From the NCBI RefSeq assembly GCF_000514815.1, contig NZ_AZWQ01000026.1:1-64000 (forward strand): 64,000 nucleotides of DNA. Reading direction: 5' to 3'. Origin of the DNA: Salinispora fenicalii (GTDB lineage Bacteria > Actinomycetota > Actinomycetes > Mycobacteriales > Micromonosporaceae). The translations under genes were made by a program, and so were the position numbers. Of the stretch, positions 18,137 to 28,183 are shown one piece after another (the stretch's first letter is position 1; the number at the start of each line of letters is the position of its first letter). The notes under the pieces were generated by a model, which saw nothing but the letters and a program-made list of their open reading frames with translations, was not told the origin of the DNA and did no database searches.

Positions 18137-20178
18137 GCGCACCCCCCGCCACCCCCCGCGGCGACCTGCTGGCCCTGACGCCCGATTCCCTGGCCGCCCT
18201 GACCAACCGAGGGCTCGTCAAGCGGGCCATCAAGGAGCTCGACCAGGCCGCGCCGGCCGTCACCGTGGATGGTGACGGCACCGTGCGCAGCACCTTCCCC
18301 GACGGCACCGCAGCCAGCCTGCCAACCGGCGGCCTGGACGCTGGCGCCTGCTCCTGCGACGCCACCGCGGTCTGCCGCCACCTCATCGGGCTCATCCTCG
18401 CCTACCAGCGGCAACAATCCGCTGCCAGCTCGCTCGCCGACCCCGGCCCACAGCCACCCCGGCGGCCGGCGGCACCGCGTTCCCCGATCGACGTTCCGTC
18501 CGCCACCCCGCCGAGCACCGGCACTGCCCCGGACCCGTGGTCACCGGGTGCGTTCACCGACGAGCAGCTCACCAGCCGCATCGGCGCCCGGCTGATGGCC
18601 GCCGCCCGGCGGGTGGAGCGCGCCGGATTCCTGGCCCGGGTACGCCGTCCCACATCCACCGACCCCATCCCCACCGTCGAACTGGGCTCGACCACCGTAC
18701 GCTTCCTCGTCCCCCACGACCTCGGGTTCGTACACACCGACGCCGTCGCCGGCACCCGCGACGACGTGGTAGCACTCGCGGTGTGGGCGTTCCGGATCGC
18801 GGACGAACGCGCGCCCGGGTTGGCCGAGGCCCGGGTCGAGGTCGGTGGCCCGGCCAACGACGACGGCAGCGGCTCCGGGTTCGAGGCGACGATCCTGCTC
18901 GCCGACCGGGTGCTGCGCGACGGCGCCGTGCACGTCGGAACCGGTATCGCGGCGGCTGTCGCCGAGCAGCAACAGGCCCTGGACGCCGGCGGACTGCGCT
19001 GGCCGCTGCTTGCCCTCGGCGACCTGGCCGACCAACTGACGGCGTACCGGGAACGCAGTGCCCGGTACCGGCCCGACACGCTGGCCGGGCTGATCCTGGA
19101 GCTGCATGCCCGTCACCGAGCGGTCTGCAACGGCGGCGGCAGTCTGCGGGCCCTGGTGCTCGGCACAGACGAGACAGCCGAAACCCCCCTTCGCCGATTA
19201 CGGCTCGACTCCCTCGGCTGCCGGGTATCGGCGGTGGGCGAGCAGCGTACGGTGGAAATCTTCTATGCGCACGCCGAGACGGCCACGGTGCTGGTGCTAC
19301 GCCGTAGCTGGGACGGAGAGGCCGACGGCGCCGCCCTGGCCCGCCGACGCATCGCTGGAACCACCGTCGATGCCTTGGCCACCGGCAACGTGATGACCGA
19401 GTCCGCCGTACGCAGCGCGAGCCGCGCTGTTCGGCTGGCCACCAGCCGGGTCGCGCACACCACAATCAACCCGTCACAGGGGAATTGGGACGCGCTACCC
19501 GAGGCGCTCGTCGTGCGGGACATCGATGCGCTCGGCGTCGAGCTCGATGCGCTACCACCGCGGATGGTCCGGCCCCGCATCGAGGCCGAGCTGGTACGCG
19601 CCGTGGCGGTCAGCGATGTCCTGACCGTCAACTACTCGCCCGGTCAGCAACGCCTCGACGCCGTCATCGTTGATGCGCACGGCACCCGCGCCACCGTCAC
19701 CGCCACCCACACGGTTGCCGCGCCCGGCCGACTCGACGCGGTCATGGCGGCCCTCACCGGCAAGCACGGCCGGGTTCAATTCGTCAGCGGGATCGTGCAC
19801 CGCTCCGCCGGCGAAGTGGTGATCGATCCTCTGGCGTTCGCCGTGGAGGGTGCGATGGTCGTACCGGACCTGGCGCCTTCGGTGGCGAGTCACCTCGGGT
19901 TCGACAGCGGCGACGAGCCCAGCCCGCTGGTCGCCGCGCTGCAAGGATCCCGGACGCTACTCACCACTGTTGCTCACCAGGGGCTGCTGCACCTGCCGAC
20001 CACCTACCCCGACCGCCTGCTCGGCGCAGCCCGCGAGCTCACGACGGTGGGGCTGCGGCGGGTGGCGAGCGCCGTTGACGGCTTCGCCGGGACGCTCGGC
20101 GCGGACCCCGGCGAAGACGCGGTGCAGGCATGGGTGGACGCGTACTTGCGCGTAGAGGTGGCCCTCGACCTGTGTTGA
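18133..20178 (+). CDS. SWIM zinc-finger protein (YehQ-like)
   Basis: This 681-residue protein has a SWIM zinc finger near its N-terminus, with ligands C73-x-C75-x5-C81-x-H83 in ACSCDATAVCRHLIGL. SWIM fingers bind DNA or protein. The rest is an uncharacterised mixed alpha/beta region with no enzyme motif that I can identify. The ATG overlaps the vWA stop (ATGA), making it the last gene of the coupled operon. It matches the position of yehQ in E. coli. No terminator hairpin was found directly after it; a transposase remnant follows about 160 bases later. Confidence 0.82.
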   Translation: MSAPPATPRGDLLALTPDSLAALTNRGLVKRAIKELDQAAPAVTVDGDGTVRSTFPDGTAASLPTGGLDAGACSCDATAVCRHLIGLILAYQRQQSAASSLADPGPQPPRRPAAPRSPIDVPSATPPSTGTAPDPWSPGAFTDEQLTSRIGARLMAAARRVERAGFLARVRRPTSTDPIPTVELGSTTVRFLVPHDLGFVHTDAVAGTRDDVVALAVWAFRIADERAPGLAEARVEVGGPANDDGSGSGFEATILLADRVLRDGAVHVGTGIAAAVAEQQQALDAGGLRWPLLALGDLADQLTAYRERSARYRPDTLAGLILELHARHRAVCNGGGSLRALVLGTDETAETPLRRLRLDSLGCRVSAVGEQRTVEIFYAHAETATVLVLRRSWDGEADGAALARRRIAGTTVDALATGNVMTESAVRSASRAVRLATSRVAHTTINPSQGNWDALPEALVVRDIDALGVELDALPPRMVRPRIEAELVRAVAVSDVLTVNYSPGQQRLDAVIVDAHGTRATVTATHTVAAPGRLDAVMAALTGKHGRVQFVSGIVHRSAGEVVIDPLAFAVEGAMVVPDLAPSVASHLGFDSGDEPSPLVAALQGSRTLLTTVAHQGLLHLPTTYPDRLLGAARELTTVGLRRVASAVDGFAGTLGADPGEDAVQAWVDAYLRVEVALDLC

Positions 20179-20339
20179 TGCGAGTCCGAGGCGTGACCGC
20201 CTCCCCCGCTCATCGGCGGACCGTGCGGCAAGCCTTGTCCCAACGCCCGGCGGCACTCATCGAAGGGTGCAGATATGTGCTACGCCGCGAGTCGGGCGGA
20301 GCATCGCCTGGAGCCGAGGAAGCTGCGACGGTCGGCGTG

Positions 20340-20695
20340 AACCCCCCGACCGGACGATCCGCCGGCGCTTGCACCTGTGGGCCAAGGCCGGCCTGGGCGA
20401 ACGACTGCACGAACTGGCCCTGGACGCCTATGACCCGGATGATCGGCCTGGACCTGGCCGACGTCAGCGCCGACGGCGCCATCACCAAGGCACCCTGCGG
20501 CGGTGATCGGGCCAGCCGTTCCCCGGTCGACCGCGGCAAGGGCGGCATCCGACCACAACGCGGCGATCATCGACTTCTACCTGTACCCGACCGCCGCGAT
20601 CGTCACGATCCGTCAACTCGTCCAACGAGCCCGCACCCTCTACCGCTGGAACACCCGACCGACAACCCGCCGACTCAAACGACGCCTGTTGCCGG
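20340..20695 (+). pseudogene. IS5-type transposase remnant
   Basis: Pieces of a DDE transposase occur in different frames: TIRRRLHLWAKAGLGERLHE near 20352-20411, then MIGLDLADVSADGAITKAPC and RSPVDRGKGG around 20440-20545. A C-terminal piece follows (FYLYPTAAIVTIRQLVQRAR, YRWNTRPTTRRLKRR) up to about 20690. LDLADVSxDGAITKAPCGG and the RSPVDRGK block are typical of actinobacterial IS5-like transposases. At least one frameshift and internal losses are evident, and no terminal inverted repeats were recognised. The stretch from 20179 to 20340 shows nothing else. Confidence 0.7.
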
Positions 20696-20789
20696 TCGCT
20701 CTGAGCCCAATATTTTTGACATGGTCCGGCTCGGGAGTGAGACTCACATGATCGTTCACTTTGCCGGGAAGAGTCCACAGGGGGGACCA

Positions 20790-22322
20790 TTGTCCAGCAA
20801 GAGATTCCGGGGGGCCGGTGTCGCGTTCGTCCTGACGTTCGGTCTGCTGGCGGGCTGCAGCGCCGGGGAGGGCGTCGAGGTCGACGGGGGACAGGCCGGC
20901 GCCGGTGGGGTGCTCACCGCCGTGATCAGCGGGGAGCCGGATCAGCTGGACCCGCACCAAACCTCGGCCTACCCCAGCTTCCAGGTGCTCGAGAATGTCT
21001 ACGACACGCTCGTCGAGCCGGACGCGAACCTGGTGATGAAGCCTTCCCTGGCGACCGAGTGGGACACCAGCGATGATCAACTGACCTGGACGTTCACCCT
21101 CCGTGAGGAGGTGACTTTCAGCGACGGATCCCCGCTCACCGCCGAGGACGTGGTCTATTCGTACAACCGGATCATCGACGAGGAGCTGAACGCCGCGTAC
21201 CGGTTCGCCACGGTCGAGTCAGTGACGGCCCCGGATCCGGGCACTGTCGTCGTGCAACTGACCGCACCCACCCCGAACCTGCTCGCCAGCCTCGGTGGCT
21301 TCAAGGGGATGGCGATCGTCAAGAAGTCCAACGTGGAATCAGGTGCGGTGAAGACGGAGCCGATCGGTAGCGGCCCGTTCGCCGTCTCCTCCTACAGCGC
21401 CGGGGACAGCATCAAGCTGGTGCGCAACGACAACTACTGGGGCACGAAGCCCAAACTGGACGGGGTGACCTTCACTTTCGTGCAGGACCCGACGGTGGCG
21501 CTGCAGAACCTGCGTAGCGGCGAGGTGCAGTGGACCGACAACCTGCCGCCGCAGCAGGTGTCGGCGCTTCATGAGGACAACGACCTCGTCGTGCGTTCCG
21601 CGGCGTCGAGCGACTACTGGTATCTGGCTCTCAACCAGGCTCGCAAGCCCTACGACGATGTCAACGTGCGCCGGGCGGTCGCCTTCGCGCTCGACCGGGC
21701 GGCGATCACCAAGGCCGCCAAGTTCGGGCTGGCGACGGTCAACCAGACCGCCATTCCGAAGGACAGCACCTACTACTACGACTACGCGCCGTACCAGCAG
21801 GACCTGGCGCAGGCGAAGCAGCTGCTGGCCGAGGCCGGCGGGACCGACTTGACCATGGATCTGATGGTCACCAACGAGTACCCGGAGACCGTGACCGCGG
21901 CACAGGTTATCGCGGCTCAGCTCAAGGAGATCGGCATCGCCGTCAAGATCCGCACGTTGGACTTCGCCCAGTGGCTCGACGAACAGGGCAAGGGGAACTT
22001 CGACTCGTTCATGCTCGGGTGGCTGGGCAACATCGACCCCGACGAGTTCTACTACGCCCAGCACCACAGTGACGGCACCTTCAACTTCCACGGGTACCGC
22101 AACCCGGCCGTGGACAACCTGCTCGACCAGGCCCGGACCGAGACCGACCAGGCCGCGCGGAAGCAGCAGTACGAGCAGGCGGCCAAGCAGATCGTCGACG
22201 ATGCCAGCTACCTCTACCTCTACAACCCGGATGTGGTGCAGGGCTGGTCGCCGCAGGTCAGCGGTTACGAGGTCCGCGCCGACCGGGCGATCCGGTTCCG
22301 CGACGTCGCTCTTGCTCAGTGA
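20790..22322 (+). CDS. Peptide/nickel ABC transporter substrate-binding lipoprotein
   Basis: This family 5 extracellular solute-binding protein (DppA/OppA type) has about 510 residues. The TTG at 20790 follows GGGGGGACC and gives a compact lipoprotein signal with lipobox LLAGC (C23). ATG at 20748 and 20721 are in-frame alternatives with a less usual leader. Family blocks include EPDQLDPHQTSAYPSFQVLE, FSDGSPLTAEDVVYSYNRI and NPDVVQGWSPQVSGYEV. It is anchored to the outer face of the membrane and passes substrate to the two permeases encoded next. Substrates of this family range from peptides to nickel and glycosides, so the true ligand is unknown. Confidence 0.87.
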   Translation: MSSKRFRGAGVAFVLTFGLLAGCSAGEGVEVDGGQAGAGGVLTAVISGEPDQLDPHQTSAYPSFQVLENVYDTLVEPDANLVMKPSLATEWDTSDDQLTWTFTLREEVTFSDGSPLTAEDVVYSYNRIIDEELNAAYRFATVESVTAPDPGTVVVQLTAPTPNLLASLGGFKGMAIVKKSNVESGAVKTEPIGSGPFAVSSYSAGDSIKLVRNDNYWGTKPKLDGVTFTFVQDPTVALQNLRSGEVQWTDNLPPQQVSALHEDNDLVVRSAASSDYWYLALNQARKPYDDVNVRRAVAFALDRAAITKAAKFGLATVNQTAIPKDSTYYYDYAPYQQDLAQAKQLLAEAGGTDLTMDLMVTNEYPETVTAAQVIAAQLKEIGIAVKIRTLDFAQWLDEQGKGNFDSFMLGWLGNIDPDEFYYAQHHSDGTFNFHGYRNPAVDNLLDQARTETDQAARKQQYEQAAKQIVDDASYLYLYNPDVVQGWSPQVSGYEVRADRAIRFRDVALAQ

Positions 22323-22372
22323 GGTGGCGGAACCTTGCTGGTGATGCTCGGTGAGTTTACGGGTCGCTCCAG

Positions 22373-23317
22373 GTGACCCGCTTCATCCTGCGTCGGCTGC
22401 TCCAGTCCGGCATCGTCCTGCTCGGCGTGACGTTGGTGGTGTTCCTGCTGCTGCAACTCGTCCCCGGCGATCCGGTGCGGGTGGCGCTCGGCACCCGCTT
22501 CGACCCCGAGACGTACGAGGCGCTGCGTTCGCGGGCCGGGCTGGACCAGCCGCTGCCGGTGCAGTACGCCAGCTACGTCGGGCAGGCGTTGACCGGCGAT
22601 CTCGGAGTCAGCTTCCGCAGCGGTCGGCCGGTGACCGAGATCGTGCTGGAGCGGTTGCCCGCGACGCTTTCCCTGGCGATCACCGCGGTCGTCTTCGCGC
22701 TCCTGGTCGCCTTCCCGCTGGGGGTGCTCTCAGCCCTGCGTAGCGGCTCGGTGTTCGATCACGCCGCGCGGGTGTTCAGCCAGTTCGGGGTCTCGGTACC
22801 GGACTTCTGGATGGGCATCATGGGCATCCTGCTCTTCGCGGGGGTGCTGGGTTGGTTTCCGCCCTCGGGTTACGTGGCCCTCACCGAGGATCCCGTCGGC
22901 TGGGCGTCGCACGTCTTTCTCCCGGCGGTCACGGTTGGCCTGGTCACCGCGTCGATCTTGACCAGGTTCATTCGATCCTCCGTGCTGGAGGTGCTCGCCG
23001 AGGACTACGTCCGGACCGCCGAGGCGAAGGGGCTGCCCACCCGCGTGGTGGTGGTGCGGCACGTCCTGCGGAACGCGCTGATCCCGGTGGTCACCGTCGT
23101 GGCGGTGCAGCTGGCCAGCCTGCTCGGCGGCGTGATCGTGATCGAGGTGCTCTTCGCCTGGCCCGGGGTGGGCCGGCTCACCTACGACGCGGTGCAGGCC
23201 CGGGACTACCCGGTGCTCCAGGGGGCGATCCTGCTCGTGGCGGCGTTGTTCCTGTTGGTCAACCTCCTGGTGGATCTTCTCTATGCCCGTCTCGATCCGA
23301 GGATTCGGGTGCGATGA
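22373..23317 (+). CDS. Peptide ABC transporter permease, DppB type
   Basis: This 314-residue integral membrane protein has the typical DppB/OppB start (RFILRRLLQSGIVLLGVTLV and LVPGDPVRVAL). The EAA loop that contacts the ATPases is RTAEAKGLPTRVVVVRHVLR. It starts at GTG 22373, 50 bases behind the binding-protein gene, with only a weak ribosome-binding site. It overlaps the next permease by ATGA. It forms half of the membrane channel of the importer. Confidence 0.9.
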   Translation: MTRFILRRLLQSGIVLLGVTLVVFLLLQLVPGDPVRVALGTRFDPETYEALRSRAGLDQPLPVQYASYVGQALTGDLGVSFRSGRPVTEIVLERLPATLSLAITAVVFALLVAFPLGVLSALRSGSVFDHAARVFSQFGVSVPDFWMGIMGILLFAGVLGWFPPSGYVALTEDPVGWASHVFLPAVTVGLVTASILTRFIRSSVLEVLAEDYVRTAEAKGLPTRVVVVRHVLRNALIPVVTVVAVQLASLLGGVIVIEVLFAWPGVGRLTYDAVQARDYPVLQGAILLVAALFLLVNLLVDLLYARLDPRIRVR

Positions 23318-24195
23318 GCGGAAACGGTGACTCGACGTCGCGCCGTGCCCTGGTGGCGCTGGGCCGCGACCCGTTGGCCGTGACCGGCGGTGTGGTGCTC
23401 GTATTGCTGGTCGTGGCGGGCCTGGCCGGGTCCTGGCTGGCGCCCGCCGGCATCAACGAGGTGGACGTTGACCGGATGCTTCAGCCGCCTAGTTGGGCGC
23501 ATCCCTTCGGCACCGACGAACTCGGTCGAGACGTACTCAGCCGGGTCCTGGTCGCCGCCCGCGTCTCGCTTCAGGTCGGCGCGGTCAGTGTGGGGATCGC
23601 CCTGCTGGCGGGCGTGACGCTGGGGCTGTTCGCCGGCTACTACCAGGGGTGGCTGGACAACGTACTCATGCGTTGCATGGATGTGTTGTTCGCGTTCCCG
23701 GTCCTGCTGCTCGCGGTGGCCATCGTCGCGGTCCTGGGGCCGGGCCTGAGGACCGCGATGGTCGCGATCGGCGTGGTCTACACCCCGATCTTCGCCCGGG
23801 TAACCCGGGCGGGGGTGCTCTCCGTCCGCGAGCAGGTCTTCGTCCGGGCGGCAGTCGCCACCGGGGCATCGGATCTGCGCATCATGCGGCGGCATGTGTT
23901 GCCCAACATCGCGGCGCCGCTGATCGTCCAGACGTCGCTCTCGCTGGCCTTCGCGATCCTGTCCGAGGCGGCGCTCTCCTTTCTCGGGTTGGGGGTGCAG
24001 CCGCCCGAGCCGGCCTGGGGCCGGATGCTCTACGACGGGCGCGGATTCGTCACCGACGCATGGTGGCTGGGCTTCTTCCCCGGTGCCGCGATCTTCCTTA
24101 CCGTCCTGGCGTTCAACCTGGTCGGAGACGCGCTCCGCGACGTGCTCGACCCTCGCCAGCTCACCGTCAGCGAGGCGAGGAGGAACGCCGGATGA
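23314..24195 (+). CDS. Peptide ABC transporter permease, DppC type
   Basis: This 293-residue permease shows the DppC family blocks HPFGTDELGRDVLSRVLVAA, the EAA loop RAAVATGASDLRIMRRHVLP, and LSFLGLGVQPPEPAWGRML. ATG at 23314 overlaps the DppB stop by four bases; longer in-frame readings to 22852 lie inside dppB and are rejected. It pairs with DppB to form the pore, and its 3' end overlaps the first ATPase gene (ATGA). Confidence 0.9.
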   Translation: MSGNGDSTSRRALVALGRDPLAVTGGVVLVLLVVAGLAGSWLAPAGINEVDVDRMLQPPSWAHPFGTDELGRDVLSRVLVAARVSLQVGAVSVGIALLAGVTLGLFAGYYQGWLDNVLMRCMDVLFAFPVLLLAVAIVAVLGPGLRTAMVAIGVVYTPIFARVTRAGVLSVREQVFVRAAVATGASDLRIMRRHVLPNIAAPLIVQTSLSLAFAILSEAALSFLGLGVQPPEPAWGRMLYDGRGFVTDAWWLGFFPGAAIFLTVLAFNLVGDALRDVLDPRQLTVSEARRNAG

Positions 24196-25181
24196 CCGAT
24201 GAAGCCGTGCTCTCCGTCGCGGATCTGACCGTGACGATCGGTACCCGCCGGGGAGCGGCCCGCGCGGTCGCCGGCGTCGACTGGTCGGTCCGGGCGGGGC
24301 AGACGCTGGCCCTGGTCGGTGAGTCGGGCAGCGGCAAGAGCATGAGCGTGCTCGCCGCCACCGGGCTCGCCCCCCGCGCGGCCCGGGTCACCGGAGACGT
24401 TCGGCTGCTCGGTACCGATCTCGCCACGCTGTCGGCGGCACGTCGCCGGCGGATGCGGGGACGGCACGTCGGGTTCGTCTTTCAAGACCCGATGACCTCG
24501 CTGAACCCGGTGCTGACCGTGGGCCGCCAGATCGGCGAGGCCAGCGAGGCCCACCTCGGGCTGACCCGACGGGCAGCCCGGGCCCGCGCCATCGAGATGC
24601 TCGAACTCGTCGGCATCCCCTCCGCCGCCGAACGGGTGGACGCCTACCCGCACCAGCTCTCCGGCGGGATGCGCCAGCGCGCGGTGATCGCCATGGCCCT
24701 GGTCTGCGAGCCGGATCTGCTGATCGCCGACGAGCCCACCACCGCGCTCGATGTGACCACGCAGGCCCAGATCGTCGAGCTGGTCGCCGACCTGCAACGG
24801 CGCCTCGGCACCGCCGTCGTCTGGATCAGCCACGACCTCGGCGTCGTCGCCGGGCTCGCCGACACCGTGGCCGTCATGTACGGCGGTCGCATCGTCGAGC
24901 AGGGGGCGGTGGACGCGGTCTTCGCCGAACCCGCGCACCCGTACACCGCCGCGCTGCTCGCGGCGCGACCGGACCCGGACGCGAACGTCACCGAACTGGT
25001 CACCATCCCGGGTACGCCACCCAGCCCGCTGGAGCTTCCCGAGGGGTGCGCGTTCTGGCCCCGCTGCTCGGTCCGGGGGGACAGTCGCTGCGAGCGGGAG
25101 TTGCCGCCGTTGGTGCCGGTCGCGGCGGGGCACCAGGTGCGGACCTTCTATCCGCGGCAGCCGACTGGGGAGGACCGATGA
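24192..25181 (+). CDS. Peptide ABC transporter ATP-binding protein, DppD type
   Basis: This 329-residue ATPase has Walker A GESGSGKS (about residues 43-50), signature LSGGMRQR, Walker [10 protein letters not shown] and the H-loop ISHDLG. The C-terminal oligopeptide-transporter extension holds a Cys cluster ([16 protein letters not shown]) that in relatives can bind an iron-sulphur cluster. Its ATG overlaps the DppC stop (ATGA), and its own stop overlaps the second ATPase gene. It drives import together with DppF. Confidence 0.9.
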   Translation: MTDEAVLSVADLTVTIGTRRGAARAVAGVDWSVRAGQTLALVGESGSGKSMSVLAATGLAPRAARVTGDVRLLGTDLATLSAARRRRMRGRHVGFVFQDPMTSLNPVLTVGRQIGEASEAHLGLTRRAARARAIEMLELVGIPSAAERVDAYPHQLSGGMRQRAVIAMALVCEPDLLIADEPTTALDVTTQAQIVELVADLQRRLGTAVVWISHDLGVVAGLADTVAVMYGGRIVEQGAVDAVFAEPAHPYTAALLAARPDPDANVTELVTIPGTPPSPLELPEGCAFWPRCSVRGDSRCERELPPLVPVAAGHQVRTFYPRQPTGEDR

Positions 25182-26200
25182 CCGGGAAGAGCGTGGCCAC
25201 CGACGCGGTCGCGGAGCTGACCGACCTGGCGGTGCGGTTTCCGACCCCGGCGGGGGTGGTCCGGGCCGTGGACGGGGTGTCCCTGAAGGTACGCCGCGGC
25301 GAAACCCTCGGTCTCGTCGGTGAGTCCGGTAGCGGCAAGTCGACGACCGGGCTGGCGCTGCTGCGCCTGGTCGAGCCGACCGCCGGTACCGTCCAGGTAG
25401 CGGGGCAGGACGTGACCCGCTGGTCGCGGCGGCGGTTGCGCCGACTGCGCCGCCGCGTCGCCATGGTGTTCCAGGATCCGCAGGCCTCCCTCGATCCGCG
25501 GCACACCGTCGGGGCGAGTATCGCCGAGCCGCTGGCCGTGCACCGGCTCGCCGCCAGCGGCGCGGCCCGGCGGGACCGGGTAGCCGAACTGCTCGACCTG
25601 GTCGGCCTGCGGCGTGATCTCGCCGAACGGCACCCGCACGAGCTCTCCGGCGGCCAGCGGCAGCGGGTGGGCATCGCGCGGGCGCTCGCCGGTGAGCCGG
25701 ACCTGATCGTCCTCGACGAACCGATCGCCTCCCTGGACCTGAGCGTGCAGGCGCAGATCATGAACCTGCTCCGCGGGCTGCAGCGAGAGCTCGGGCTGAC
25801 CTACCTCTTCATTGCGCACGATCTCGCCGCCGTCGAGCACATGAGTGATCGGGTGGCCGTGATGTACCTCGGCCGGATCGTGGAGAGCGGTGCTCCGGCG
25901 CAGATCTGGCGGGAGCCCGCCCACCCCTACACCGCCGCCCTCCTGTCGGCGGTGCCGGTGGCCGACCCGCCGGTGCAGCGTAGTCGCCAGCGGATCATTC
26001 TGGCCGGTGATGTCCCGAGCCCGATCGACCCGCCGACCGGCTGCCGGTTTCGGACGCGGTGCCCGCAGGCCCGGCCCGACTGCGCCCAGACCGACCCGGT
26101 GCTGGTCGAGATCGGCACCGGGCACGAGGCGGCCTGCCTCTTCGCCGGCGAGGCGGTACGCGCGATGCGGGCAGAGCCCGTCAACGCCCCCTCGCCCTGA
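25178..26200 (+). CDS. Peptide ABC transporter ATP-binding protein, DppF type
   Basis: This 340-residue second ATPase of the importer has Walker [10 protein letters not shown], signature LSGGQRQR, Walker [13 protein letters not shown] and the H-loop FIAHDLA. The C-terminal extension has the paired Cys pattern [15 protein letters not shown]. It is the last gene of the five-gene operon, and its stop codon lies within the base of a small terminator hairpin (26200-26222). Confidence 0.9.
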   Translation: MTGKSVATDAVAELTDLAVRFPTPAGVVRAVDGVSLKVRRGETLGLVGESGSGKSTTGLALLRLVEPTAGTVQVAGQDVTRWSRRRLRRLRRRVAMVFQDPQASLDPRHTVGASIAEPLAVHRLAASGAARRDRVAELLDLVGLRRDLAERHPHELSGGQRQRVGIARALAGEPDLIVLDEPIASLDLSVQAQIMNLLRGLQRELGLTYLFIAHDLAAVEHMSDRVAVMYLGRIVESGAPAQIWREPAHPYTAALLSAVPVADPPVQRSRQRIILAGDVPSPIDPPTGCRFRTRCPQARPDCAQTDPVLVEIGTGHEAACLFAGEAVRAMRAEPVNAPSP

Positions 26201-26222
26201 CCGCCGCAGATCTAGCGGCGGT
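26200..26222 (+). terminator. Terminator of the peptide transporter operon
   Basis: ACCGCCGC (26200-26207) pairs with GCGGCGGT (26215-26222) around the loop AGATCTA. The stem begins on the last base of the dppF-type stop codon. Confidence 0.55.
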
Positions 26223-26506
26223 ACACCTGAGCGATCCCCCGCTGGCCGAAACCTGACACCGGCCCGGCCCGGTCCGAGCCATGAGCTCCGGGAGCGACGG
26301 CGTCGAGCCGGTGGTTGCTGACTCGTCCACCACGAGATCGAGCTGTTTCGGGTGACACCGCGATCTCGTCGTCCACCGCGGCGGGATGCGCCACCCCCTC
26401 GGCCCCTCGGCGGGAGATCTCGGCGGTGAGGGAGGACCGGGACTGGGGTACGGAACCGGCGAGCTCAGGTTTACCTGAACCCGACTTGAGGTTGTAGAAC
26501 GGCAAG
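26223..26506. other. Intergenic region without recognised gene
   Basis: No credible coding sequence or RNA is seen between the peptide transporter terminator and the MFS gene. The last 60 bases (AACCTGACTTG region) must contain the promoter of the MFS gene, whose start is preceded by AACGGCAAG rather than a strong ribosome-binding site. Confidence 0.45.
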
Positions 26507-27976
26507 GTGGCTCAACACACGATCACCAACCGCCCATCGTCCTCCTCCGACCACCGGCGACTGCCATACCGGTACTGGGTCGCCATCATCTATGTGCTGG
26601 GCCTGTTCGTGGAGATCATGGACACCACGATCGTCAACGTGGCGGTTCCCGCCCTGGCCGCCGAGTTCGGGACAACACCCAATCACACGCACTGGGCGGT
26701 GTTGGGCTACCTGCTGTCACTGGCCCTGTTCATACCCGCTTCGGGCTGGATCGGTGACCGCTTCGGCACCAAGCGCGTCTTCCTCGTCGCCCTCGCCCTC
26801 TTCACCGTGGCTTCGGCCCTGTGCGGTCTGGCCCAAACGCTGGACCAGCTCATCGCCTTCCGGATCCTGCAGGGCGTGGGCGGTGGCATGCTGACCCCGG
26901 TGGGCGGCGCCATGTTGTACCGGGCCTTCCCACAGTCGCAGCGTGCCAAGGCCGCCACTGCCGTGTTCGGCGTTGCCGTACTCGCTCCCGCCGTCGGCCC
27001 CGTGCTTGGCGGGTTGCTGGTCGACACGGCCTCATGGCGATGGATCTTCTACATCAACATTCCCCTCGGCATTCTCACCATGGCCCTGGCCGCCGCCGTG
27101 CTGGTGGAGCATCGTGAGCCCCACGCCCGCCGCTTCGACATCGCCGGGTTCGTGCTGGGGGGTGCGGCCCTCACCACGACGCTCTACGGACTGTCGCTCG
27201 GCCCGACGTTGGGATGGACCTCGCCCACCATCGTGGCCGCCCTGACCTGCGCACCGCTGCTGGCGGTCGCCTTCGTCATGGTCGAGCGCACCAGGTCCGA
27301 GCCCTTGGTGCACGTGGCGCTGTTCAGGGATCCAATGTTTCGTATCGGCAACATCGCCGGCGGGTTCCTCATCGGGGGTTACCTTGGCCTGATCTTCCTG
27401 CTGCCGTTGTTCCTTCAGGGGCCCCAGGGCCAATCCGCACTCCACAGCGGTCTGATCCTGCTACCCCAGTCGGTCGGAGCCCTCGTCTCGTCGCAGATCG
27501 CCGGCCGTTGGTGGTACCGCCACTACGGACCCCGCCCGCTCATGGTGTACGGGGCGCTTCTGGCCGCGGCCAGTGGCGTCGCCTTCCTGGCTGTCGGGGC
27601 CGATACCGACCCCCTGGTCACGGCCGCTCTACTGGGGCTACGGGGGCTGGCCATCGGACCGGTGTTCATCGCCCTCCAGACCGCCACCTACGCCACCATC
27701 AGCCCAGCCGCGACCGGGCAGGCCGTCGCCATCTACAACACCCAACGTCAGGTCAGTGCTGCGATCGGTATCGCCCTGGGGGCGGCATGGCTCACCGCCC
27801 GGACCCCGGAACGGGCCGAGGCCGCCGATACGGTGTCGGCCTTCCACGAGTCCTTCGTGCTGGTCAGCATTCTTCTACTTGTCGGCGCGTTGATTTCGGC
27901 CAGGATTAAGAACGCCAACGCTCAAGCCACCATGGATCCGGTCCCCGAACCACCTACCCGCCCCATCCGTCGTTGA
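26507..27976 (+). CDS. MFS drug/H+ antiporter, DHA2 (EmrB/QacA) family
   Basis: This 489-residue membrane protein with about 14 predicted helices has the DHA2 signature EIMDTTIVNVAVPALA in helix 1. Motif A follows as GWIGDRFGTKRVFL, and motif C-like sequence as APAVGPVLGGLLVD. Such proteins expel drugs, dyes or small metabolites using the proton gradient. It starts at GTG 26507. No dedicated regulator lies directly beside it; the nearest are the second MFS gene and the LysR gene further on. The substrate cannot be inferred. Confidence 0.88.
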   Translation: MAQHTITNRPSSSSDHRRLPYRYWVAIIYVLGLFVEIMDTTIVNVAVPALAAEFGTTPNHTHWAVLGYLLSLALFIPASGWIGDRFGTKRVFLVALALFTVASALCGLAQTLDQLIAFRILQGVGGGMLTPVGGAMLYRAFPQSQRAKAATAVFGVAVLAPAVGPVLGGLLVDTASWRWIFYINIPLGILTMALAAAVLVEHREPHARRFDIAGFVLGGAALTTTLYGLSLGPTLGWTSPTIVAALTCAPLLAVAFVMVERTRSEPLVHVALFRDPMFRIGNIAGGFLIGGYLGLIFLLPLFLQGPQGQSALHSGLILLPQSVGALVSSQIAGRWWYRHYGPRPLMVYGALLAAASGVAFLAVGADTDPLVTAALLGLRGLAIGPVFIALQTATYATISPAATGQAVAIYNTQRQVSAAIGIALGAAWLTARTPERAEAADTVSAFHESFVLVSILLLVGALISARIKNANAQATMDPVPEPPTRPIRR

Positions 27977-28183
27977 GTTCGCCCGCCGGTCGCGTGGGCC
28001 CTGGCCGAGGCGCTGATCGCCTACCACGACCCGGGTGACAACGGGACCGGCTCGTACCGCGCCACCGGCCGCCTCGATACCCCGATCACGGGCTTCGGGT
28101 CCGACTCGCGGTACGAGCGCAGAGCGCGGTGTCGCTGATGCTCTACCTCGCCTAGTTCTTCGTCGAGGCGGGTGTGGACATGC

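Noticed and set aside
16430..18142. 570-residue minus-strand frame
   Set aside because: It is antisense to the DUF5682 and vWA genes. No start signal or motif was seen.
27977..28183. Gene remnant between the two MFS genes
   Set aside because: A short plus-strand frame (around 28010-28130) has some protein character but no recognisable family or start signal.
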